In this document: positions 1 through 6,145 of the stretch, piece after piece
Layout of the letters: each line of letters opens with the position of its first letter
How positions within the stretch are numbered: the first letter of the stretch is position 1
From: JAABRT01 sp038259155
GTDB lineage: Bacteria; Gemmatimonadota; Gemmatimonadetes; Gemmatimonadales; Gemmatimonadaceae
Assembly: GCA_038259155.1 (NCBI GenBank)
Contig: JBBSPE010000194.1
Location: forward strand, 1-7,806
DNA length: 7,806 bases
Reading direction: 5' to 3'
Position numbers and translations under genes: made by a program
Notes under the pieces: model-generated
What the model was told of the DNA's origin: nothing
Seen by the model: only the letters and a program-made list of their open reading frames with translations
The model's database searches: none

Positions 1-946
1 ATACGAGTCGAGCGCCGGGCGCGGCCCGCTCCACGAGTGCGCGATACGCACGGGCATGCTCCGTATCGGACATATACTCGAAGATATCGGAGAGATTGAA
101 TCCGTGGAACGGACCATCCACCGTCTCGGCTGGAGCCTGCAGCACGCGCAGTCGGTCGAGGCGATCGCGGATCATGGTGTGGTATTCCGGGCGCAGATAT
201 CTCGGCAGCGCCTCTGGGGCGAAATTGCCGGTGAGGATGTAGGCCAGGTAGGGATTGGAGGCGACCGGAATTTGTGTGAGCGCATAGCGTGTGCGCGCAA
301 GGATGCGATCGGCCACCGACCCTTCCACGTGCGCAAAGAACGCCGGGTCACGCCCCAGGCGTCCCATCGCAATCCGACCGAAGAACAGCGCAAAGAGCAG
401 TCGCCACCGCCAACTGTCCCAGCGTGACGTGTAGAAGGCCTCCTGCTGCGCCAGCGTCTTGGGGGCGCGCAACTCGTTCACCGTGCGCAGCGAATGCACC
501 AGCGGCAGGATCCGCCGCCGAAACATGGAGAAATAGCGCTCGAACTTGCCGAAATGGATGACGCCGTTCGCAATGCCCTCCGGACGCGCATCCCAGAACG
601 CTGCCACTTCGGTCGGCAGCGCTGCGCGCAGTTCCGCGTACGTACCCGCGCGATCAGCAGCCGGCGTCACTCCCAGAAATGCCAGCAGCGCCGGATGCGA
701 GAGCGAACGGAACGCGGCGCGCCTGAGCTCCACACACGCAAGCTGCGCGGCATTCAGGTCTACCGCCACCACCTCGGCGGGATCGAGTGTGAGCAGTGCC
801 AGCGCATTGTCGCCGGCCGACGCGATGGAGAGCAGCCGCCGGCCCGTTGCCACCGGCGCGAGTGCTTCGCAGAGCACATCGGCGTCTTCCCAGACGCTCG
901 CGTAGCGCACGAAGTCGAACGCCGCCCGCTCAGCAACGCCGCTCAT
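1..946 (-). CDS. DUF3419 / BtaA-like SAM-dependent 3-amino-3-carboxypropyltransferase (C-terminus cut by window edge)
   Basis: This is the fourth gene of the operon; 315 codons are visible and the frame is still open at the left edge. The start is ATG at 946, which overlaps the stop of the preceding gene as ATGA and follows a strong GGAGGAG site. The family marks are an N-terminal YASVWED (residues 15-21), then a SAM-binding loop LLSIASAGDNAL (38-49) followed by AVDLNAAQ (61-68) with its acidic residue, and NLSDIFEYMS (284-293) near the break. Known BtaA proteins move the 3-amino-3-carboxypropyl group of SAM onto diacylglycerol, the first step of betaine lipid synthesis; a BtaB methyltransferase then N-methylates it. 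Whether the acceptor here is diacylglycerol is not shown. The neighbours suggest it could be a prenylated or phosphorylated lipid. BtaA-type proteins usually run to about 400 residues, so roughly 80 are probably missing. The family call is confident, the exact substrate is not. Confidence 0.85.
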   Translation of the reverse strand, partial: MSGVAERAAFDFVRYASVWEDADVLCEALAPVATGRRLLSIASAGDNALALLTLDPAEVVAVDLNAAQLACVELRRAAFRSLSHPALLAFLGVTPAADRAGTYAELRAALPTEVAAFWDARPEGIANGVIHFGKFERYFSMFRRRILPLVHSLRTVNELRAPKTLAQQEAFYTSRWDSWRWRLLFALFFGRIAMGRLGRDPAFFAHVEGSVADRILARTRYALTQIPVASNPYLAYILTGNFAPEALPRYLRPEYHTMIRDRLDRLRVLQAPAETVDGPFHGFNLSDIFEYMSDTEHARAYRALVERAAPGARLV

Positions 947-3687
947 TTCGACTCCTCCGTGTGTCGACGCACGACGCCGGTGGTACCGTCCATCTCCACG
1001 ATTTCGCCGTCCACGAGCGTCTCGAGCAAGCCGACAATGCCGACCACACAGGGCAGGGCCATTTCGCGCGCGACAATGGCCGAGTGGCTCAGCAGACTGC
1101 CGCGCTGTACCAGCAACCCGGAGGCGGCAGGGAACAGCAGTGTCCACCCTGGATCGGTACGCTCGGCCACCAGAATGCAGCCGCTGAGCGCCACCGCCTC
1201 GCGTGGGTCGCGCACGATGCGTACCGGCGCGCGTACGACGCCCGGACAGCAGCCGGTGCCGATGAGATCGCCCTCCAACGGGCGCAGCGTAGCTGCCCGC
1301 GGAATCTGTGCGTCCGGCGGTCCCTCCCAGTCGCCCAACGCGCCGCTGGTCTCGAACCGATCGGGGGGCGCCGGCGCCCGCTGCCACGCGCCGAACGTTT
1401 CGCGACGCGATGTCACCAGCGTGCGGAGGTCCACGGGCGCTGTGTTGTCTTCAGCGAGCGCGAGCATTTCGTCAAGGGTGAGCCAAAACACGTCGCGCTG
1501 GTCCCGCAGCAGACCGCTGCGTACAAATGCTGCGCCCGCACCCAGTGCCATGCGACGCACGATGCCGAACACGCGGGTGCGCTCGAAGCGCAAGTTTTCG
1601 CGGTCGCGCACGCGGGCGCGTGTCTGCCGCACCACCCAGAAGAACACCGCGGCGCGCCATCCGCCGATCGATGTGCGCACGGCAGCCTCCGCGTCGCGCC
1701 GCACGCGGCGTTCGTGCGCGAGTGCTGCGTCGGGATCCATGGACCCCTGCTGCGCGTACGAGCGCACCATCTGCACGAGGAACGCCGGGTCTTCGCGCAG
1801 CGTGATGGTTTCCAGCTTGAGCTCTTCGAGGCAGCGGTCGCCAAACGTGTCGATGTAGGCGGCGAGCGCGGACATGAGCGGAGCGGCGTCCTGCTCAGTG
1901 GCGAGGCGGTGCCACAGTGCCGTGTCGTCGGGTGTCCGGGCAAACATCGCGCGCCACGCCTCGCTCTCCTGCACCTGTTTGGCCATCGCCATCACACGCC
2001 GCGCCGGCTCCGTGGAAACGATGCCGCCCTCCCCGCACAGCAGGTCGTTGCCCAGCGTGGGGGCGGCTGTTGGCAGCCAGCGCGTGATCAGCTGTCCCTG
2101 CACACCAAAGAAGATCATGGCGAAGAAATCATTCACCAGCGGTGGCCGCCAGTGGTGCAACAACGACTGCTCGAGCTTCCGGTACAACGCCGCAATGCGC
2201 GGTGCCTCCCACGTATCGAGCGGTATGGTGCGCAGCGGTGCAAGGGCTGCGTCAACCCGTGCATGAAAGGCGGGCACCTCATGCGTGAGGGTGCCATAGG
2301 CGCGAATCATGCGCAGAACCATCCGGAGCAGGCGCAGGAGATCGCGCAGTCGGTTGCCGCTGCTGGGTGGCGGGGGCGGCGCCTCCAGCGCCTCGCGCAC
2401 GCCCATCATGCGTTCCATGAACGAGCGATTCCATTCAAAGCCCGGCAGCAGCGCGATGAGGCGGTACCAGTTGATCAGGCTGTAGTACACCCGACCGCGC
2501 ACCAAGCCCAGCATATGTGCGAACGCGCTCTCGCTTGACGCAATGAGCGGTTCCTCCACGCCCATCAGCCGACAGAACTGGCGATAGACGTCCTCGTACA
2601 CCGAGCGCGCAAAGGTGAACGTGAGTGGCGTGGTGACGCCTGAATAGCTCTCCACAATGTTCGCGTTGTCCCATACGCGACGTCCGGGTCCGCGAGGGTC
2701 GTCGGCTGCGGGCGGGTCGAGCTGTGCTGCGTTGGCCGTTGTGATGGGTCGGGTTTGCAGCAGCACCAGTTCGCGAGGCACGGCATCATTGTGCCCCACC
2801 AGCGCCCACTCCATGTCTTGCGGCGTGCCAAGCGACTCCGAGATGCTCCGGACCACGAATGCAATGCGCGACACCTCGTGGTCGGACAGCACGGCGCGGT
2901 TCGCCATGGATGCCGGAACCTCGACACGCACTGTGCCGCCGTTGGGCTGGCTGCGAATGGCGTGCTGCTTCACACTCGCTGCATAGCGTGGTGTGGCATT
3001 TGTATCGGCCGGCACGTGCCATGTATCCGCATCGAGTTCGCCGCTCACCAACCCCTCACCCAACCCGTACACCGCGCTGACGACCGCCGTTTGCGTGTCG
3101 CCGGACACGGGGTCGAGCGCAAACGCAACGCCCGCCGCGTATGGCTCCACGAGTTCCTGCAGCACCACCGCCATGCGCAGTCCGATTGCGTCGTGCTCCT
3201 GCTGGTACGCCACCGCGTGCGCTGCCGCCACCGAGGCCCACACCTCACGGATTGCCGCGTGCAATGCGTCGCGATCGTTGGCGCGGACTCCGAGCACGGT
3301 TGCGAACTGGCCGGCGAACGAGGCGCTGGCGCCGTCTTCGAGCGTGGCGGAGGAACGTACGGCCAGCATGGCGTGCTGCAGGCCCGCGGCATGCAGTGCC
3401 TGTTGCACGTCGGTGGCGAGCGCGTCGGGGAGCGGCGTTGTGGCAATCGGTGCTTCGGGAAGCGCCGCACTACGAACCGCACACTCGACGTAGGCCTCCG
3501 TTCGCACCACCACGAAGCGCGGTACGTGGGCCTCGTGGGTAGCCGCGAGTGTGTGCAGCGCCGCGAGCTGGCTTGCCTTGCCGCCAACGGCCTGTACGTC
3601 GGGTGCGCCGTTGCCCGGCACCCAGGTCCATTGGGACCGGGGTGGATTGCACCCGTCGGCTGCTCCCGCGTCAGCGCGCGCCTTCAC
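943..3687 (-). CDS. PEP synthase / rifampicin phosphotransferase-like dikinase (PEP/pyruvate-binding plus phosphohistidine domains)
   Basis: This 914-residue protein starts at GTG 3687, chosen because it overlaps the UbiA stop as GTGA and has a GGGGGAG site 6 nt upstream. An upstream start at 3969 would run inside the UbiA gene. Domains in order: an ATP-grasp PPDK N-terminal domain (about 32-320) with GGKASQL (35-41), AVRSSATLEDG (109-119), FALDPVSGD (189-197) and the closing LLQTRPITT (309-317); a long helical middle region with a poly-Pro stretch (437-441) and a basic Leu/Arg-rich helix (446-464); FGDRCLEELKLE (615-626) and VFWLTLDEML (733-742), as in rifampicin phosphotransferases; and a swivelling phosphohistidine domain (about 805-905) with GSLLSHSAIVARE (863-875), His868 being the expected phospho-carrier. 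There is no PEP-binding TIM barrel, so it is not a true PEP synthase. Family members transfer a phosphate from ATP through this His, giving AMP and Pi. The acceptor is unknown; the neighbours suggest a lipid or isoprenoid intermediate. Confidence 0.9.
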   Translation of the reverse strand: MKARADAGAADGCNPPRSQWTWVPGNGAPDVQAVGGKASQLAALHTLAATHEAHVPRFVVVRTEAYVECAVRSAALPEAPIATTPLPDALATDVQQALHAAGLQHAMLAVRSSATLEDGASASFAGQFATVLGVRANDRDALHAAIREVWASVAAAHAVAYQQEHDAIGLRMAVVLQELVEPYAAGVAFALDPVSGDTQTAVVSAVYGLGEGLVSGELDADTWHVPADTNATPRYAASVKQHAIRSQPNGGTVRVEVPASMANRAVLSDHEVSRIAFVVRSISESLGTPQDMEWALVGHNDAVPRELVLLQTRPITTANAAQLDPPAADDPRGPGRRVWDNANIVESYSGVTTPLTFTFARSVYEDVYRQFCRLMGVEEPLIASSESAFAHMLGLVRGRVYYSLINWYRLIALLPGFEWNRSFMERMMGVREALEAPPPPPSSGNRLRDLLRLLRMVLRMIRAYGTLTHEVPAFHARVDAALAPLRTIPLDTWEAPRIAALYRKLEQSLLHHWRPPLVNDFFAMIFFGVQGQLITRWLPTAAPTLGNDLLCGEGGIVSTEPARRVMAMAKQVQESEAWRAMFARTPDDTALWHRLATEQDAAPLMSALAAYIDTFGDRCLEELKLETITLREDPAFLVQMVRSYAQQGSMDPDAALAHERRVRRDAEAAVRTSIGGWRAAVFFWVVRQTRARVRDRENLRFERTRVFGIVRRMALGAGAAFVRSGLLRDQRDVFWLTLDEMLALAEDNTAPVDLRTLVTSRRETFGAWQRAPAPPDRFETSGALGDWEGPPDAQIPRAATLRPLEGDLIGTGCCPGVVRAPVRIVRDPREAVALSGCILVAERTDPGWTLLFPAASGLLVQRGSLLSHSAIVAREMALPCVVGIVGLLETLVDGEIVEMDGTTGVVRRHTEESK
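952..958 (-). promoter_or_regulatory. Ribosome binding site for the DUF3419/BtaA-like gene
   Basis: GGAGGAG on the minus strand lies 5 nt upstream of the ATG at 946, inside the last codons of the dikinase-like gene. It is the strongest Shine-Dalgarno in the window and fixes the start of a gene that runs off the edge. Confidence 0.85.
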
Positions 3688-4649
3688 GCGGCGCTCCCCC
3701 CGAACACACGCGTGAGATACGGCGACGCACCAAGCAGCAGGTAGGTGAGCAGCGGCCACAGCTGGCTGGCCCGTTCGGAGGCGCGTGCAGATTGCTCCGA
3801 CGGCGCACGCAGGAAGCGCACCGCCGGAAGCGCGGCCAGCGCAGCTGCCGGCAGCAGCACAAATAACGCCGTGCGCGTGGTGTCCGTGTACTGCGCCGCG
3901 AGCAAGGCGCAGGCAGTGGACGCGCCGAGTGCGGCGAGCCACACGGTGGGGGCCACTCGCAATCCCCATGCTTTGGTATACGTATCCACGCCGACGCGCT
4001 CCGCCGCGGGAACGCGCAGCTTGCGGCCCACTTCGACCAGAATGCCGTTCATGAAGGTGACGGCCAGAAATGCGGAGAGACCAGCTGGCGGCGTGGCGCC
4101 GCCGGCCAGCCAGTCGAGCCCCGTGGTGTACACGTCAATGGCCGGCATGATGGCCATGTGCGAGAGCAGATACGCCGCCGGATGCGCACGCAGCCATTCG
4201 CCTACAAAGAACTCGCGCGTCATGAGCGCGGCCCACGCGGCAACAAGCGCGTACGCGAAGAGCAGGCGAGGAGCAAGCGTGGCGTTCGCGAGCAGCGTGG
4301 CCACCACGAGACCGCCGCCAACCCAGCGCAGCTCGCGCAGGCTGACCAACCCACTCGGCACCGGCAGCTCAGCGCGATACCGCGCATCGATTTCGCGGTC
4401 CTTGTGCTCGTCCAGCACGCGCAGCATGAAGAAGAATGCCATCGTGGTGACCGCGCCGGTGGCCAGCAGCGGCCAGCCCACAAAGCCAATCTCGCCGCGC
4501 ACCGCGCGTGAGTACGCAGCCGATGCCACCGTAAACGACAACACGAGAACGCTGTACGCGAGCACTGGAAAGCGTACGGCCTGATACGCCCAGAGTCTTC
4601 GCCCGAGCGATGTGCGGCGCGCATCGACGTGACGAGTTGTCGATGTCAC
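3684..4649 (-). CDS. UbiA-family integral membrane prenyltransferase
   Basis: This 321-residue, strongly hydrophobic protein has about eight or nine membrane segments (roughly 22-45, 58-78, 110-123, 126-145, 158-175, 190-207, 233-252, 258-280, 296-312). The first aspartate motif of the UbiA superfamily is present as DEHKDREID (80-88), followed by LPVPSG (95-100), the equivalent of the usual R-P-L-P-S-G stretch. These enzymes use a Mg-bound prenyl diphosphate to prenylate an aromatic or glycerol-type acceptor in the membrane. The usual second DxxxD motif is not obvious. In its place lies EVGRKLRVPAAE (206-217) followed by GVDTYTKAWG (220-229), so this is probably a divergent subfamily and its acceptor cannot be read off. 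The start is GTG at 4649, overlapping the HMG-CoA reductase stop by 4 bp; no clear Shine-Dalgarno is seen, so it probably relies on translational coupling. The stop overlaps the next gene by 4 bp. Confidence 0.87.
   Translation of the reverse strand: MTSTTRHVDARRTSLGRRLWAYQAVRFPVLAYSVLVLSFTVASAAYSRAVRGEIGFVGWPLLATGAVTTMAFFFMLRVLDEHKDREIDARYRAELPVPSGLVSLRELRWVGGGLVVATLLANATLAPRLLFAYALVAAWAALMTREFFVGEWLRAHPAAYLLSHMAIMPAIDVYTTGLDWLAGGATPPAGLSAFLAVTFMNGILVEVGRKLRVPAAERVGVDTYTKAWGLRVAPTVWLAALGASTACALLAAQYTDTTRTALFVLLPAAALAALPAVRFLRAPSEQSARASERASQLWPLLTYLLLGASPYLTRVFGGSAA
3694..3700 (-). promoter_or_regulatory. Ribosome binding site for the dikinase-like gene
   Basis: GGGGGAG on the minus strand lies 6 nt upstream of GTG 3687 and supports that start over the longer in-frame extension to 3969. 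Confidence 0.65.
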
Positions 4650-5929
4650 CGCGCCCCGGGGCGGCCGTGTTCCGCGTGTGCCTTGGCGAAGTCACCGGAG
4701 CACAGCGCGCCAACGATGGAGATTTCACCCGCGAGCAGCAACGCCGCGGCCACTTCGGCCAGTCGAGAGGCCCGGCCGTCACCCTCGCAATCGAGAATGC
4801 GCAGGCACTCGCGTGCGGTGGGCATGCGCGTGCCGCCTCCCACGGAACCCACAATCATGTTCGGCAGGTCGATGCCCACCCACAGGTCGCCCTCGTTTGT
4901 GACTTCCATGCGGGTGACCCCCACGCTGGCCTCGCTCACGCACGCGGCGTCCTGCCCGGTGGCAATGAACAGGGCGGCAAGCCCGTTGGCCACGTGCCCG
5001 CTCACCCCGATGGAGCCGGTTTGCACGCCGCCCACAAAGCTCATGCGCCAGTAGTCCGCCATGCGTTCCGGCGTGGTGTGCAGGCCACGCTCCACGCGCA
5101 CGCGCGGCAGCGTGACTTCGGCCATGACCTTGCGGCCGCGCCCATGCAGGAAGCTCAGCACCGTGGCCTTCTTGTCGCCGGACATGTTCGACTCCAGAAA
5201 CCAGTGCGTGGGCTGTACCGGTGTGCGCGCCATGAGGTCGGTGCACACCGCGTCCGTGCACAAGGTGACCATGTTCTGGCCGGACGCATCGCCCGTGTGG
5301 TACTGCAGAATGAGGTACACCGTGCGCGTTTCGATGTGCACCTGCAGATCCTGCAGCGAGCCATGTGAGGTACGAGTGGCCGCCTGCGCACGCATGGCGT
5401 CGAACTCGCCGATGGCCCACGCGGCAAAGCGACCGGCATCCGCGATGCTGCCAAAGCAGAATCCGGGCGCGCGTTGTACCTGTTCGGCAGTGGTGATGGT
5501 GGAAACGCCGCCAGCGCGCGAGACCAGTCGCGCGCCGCGATGGTAGCTCGCCACGAGTGCGCCCTCGGTGGTGGCGAGTGGCACGTAGTAATCACCATGC
5601 GCGTGCAGTCCGTTCACGCGGAGCGGCCCGATCAGGCCCACGGGCACCTGCGCCATGCCGATGTAGTTCTCGATGTTCCCCTGCAGCGTTGCTGGATCGG
5701 GCGGCCGTGCGGTGCCTCGCAGATGCGTGAGGTCGTGCCCCATCGCCTCGAGGAACGCCACCCGTGCGTCGCGACCGGCGGCGCTCGCGTCCATTGGGCG
5801 CGGCACGTCGGGGGGGAGCGCCCGGGTCTCCGGCAGGGTGGGAGCGAGCTGTGTGGCGAGTTGCTCAATCGGGCCGGCCAGGCTGAAGCGTCGGACGATT
5901 TCGAGCGCTTGCTCTCTGGAGATCGGCAT
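4646..5929 (-). CDS. hydroxymethylglutaryl-CoA reductase, class I type
   Basis: This soluble enzyme of 427 residues reduces HMG-CoA to mevalonate with two NAD(P)H, the committed step of the mevalonate isoprenoid pathway. Family motifs run through the whole length: ENYIG (87-91) with VPVGLIGPL (95-103), LATTEGALVAS (118-128), TGDASGQNM (212-220), SGDKKATVLSFLHGRGRK (250-267), ATGQDAAC (323-330), and GSVGGGTRMP (361-370). By comparison with the human enzyme, all four catalytic residues are present: Glu122, Lys253, Asp327 and His418 (in FAKAH near the end). The membrane anchor of eukaryotic enzymes is absent and the length fits the soluble catalytic domain. The ENxIG and DKK motifs fit class I rather than the class II form commoner in bacteria. 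It is the first gene of the operon; ATG 5929 is the only good start, though no clear Shine-Dalgarno precedes it. No other mevalonate-pathway gene is in the window. Confidence 0.96.
   Translation of the reverse strand: MPISREQALEIVRRFSLAGPIEQLATQLAPTLPETRALPPDVPRPMDASAAGRDARVAFLEAMGHDLTHLRGTARPPDPATLQGNIENYIGMAQVPVGLIGPLRVNGLHAHGDYYVPLATTEGALVASYHRGARLVSRAGGVSTITTAEQVQRAPGFCFGSIADAGRFAAWAIGEFDAMRAQAATRTSHGSLQDLQVHIETRTVYLILQYHTGDASGQNMVTLCTDAVCTDLMARTPVQPTHWFLESNMSGDKKATVLSFLHGRGRKVMAEVTLPRVRVERGLHTTPERMADYWRMSFVGGVQTGSIGVSGHVANGLAALFIATGQDAACVSEASVGVTRMEVTNEGDLWVGIDLPNMIVGSVGGGTRMPTARECLRILDCEGDGRASRLAEVAAALLLAGEISIVGALCSGDFAKAHAEHGRPGAR
4652..4663. other. Perfect 12-bp GC palindrome just upstream of the UbiA start
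   Basis: CGCCCCGGGGCG is fully self-complementary and ends 2 bp before the GTG start of the UbiA gene, inside the last codons of HMG-CoA reductase. It occupies the place where a Shine-Dalgarno would be expected. It may tune coupled translation, or it may be chance in GC-rich DNA. Confidence 0.4.
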
Positions 5930-6014
5930 GGATGCGGGCAGATGTGTGAACGCGAGCGACGGGCGTGTCCGCGTCGACCGTCAGAACTTGCGACGGCAGC
6001 GCAGGCAGCGCTAC

Positions 6015-6035
6015 ACGTCACATGACGTAGTCATG
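6015..6035. promoter_or_regulatory. Interleaved inverted repeats, candidate operator upstream of the HMG-CoA reductase operon
   Basis: Two inverted repeats share bases here: ACGTCA-CA-TGACGT (6015-6028) and CATGAC-GTA-GTCATG (6021-6035). They sit 86 to 106 bp upstream of the ATG at 5929, in the most AT-rich part of the intergenic region. Three TGAC/GTCA half-sites in 21 bp would suit a dimeric regulator. No convincing -35/-10 pair was found next to them, so the promoter itself is not assigned. Confidence 0.35.
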
Positions 6036-6100
6036 ATTGGATGTGCTGTTCTGCTCGGCGGCGCTGTTCGTGGCCGCCACTGCCGGCGCCGTCACCTTCG

Positions 6101-6129
6101 CTCGCAAGCAGCGTCGCTGCGCGTCCGAG
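6101..6129 (-). terminator. Weak hairpin after the CHAT gene, possible terminator
   Basis: An inverted repeat GCAGCG-T-CGCTGC (6108-6120) is flanked by CTCG (6101-6104) and CGAG (6126-6129), which could form an interrupted GC-rich stem in the RNA about 17 nt after the CHAT stop. There is no T-run on the minus strand behind it, so it is not a classical intrinsic terminator; it may only slow transcription or mean nothing. Confidence 0.22.
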
Positions 6130-6145
6130 GGGCGTCAGCGATGTG

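Noticed and set aside
494..2538. Long plus-strand open frames at 494-1858 and 796-2538
   Set aside because: They lie opposite the DUF3419 and dikinase-like genes, have Arg/His/Cys-rich composition and no recognisable motif; such antisense frames are common in GC-rich DNA.
3688..3969. 94-residue N-terminal extension of the dikinase-like protein
   Set aside because: It would overlap the UbiA gene in another frame, has shadow-like Arg/His/Cys/Ala-rich composition, and the GTG at 3687 has both a 4-bp overlap and a ribosome site.
5995..6011. Two copies of GGCAGCGC 9 bp apart before the HMG-CoA reductase gene
   Set aside because: Too short and too GC-biased to tell from chance; not treated as an operator.
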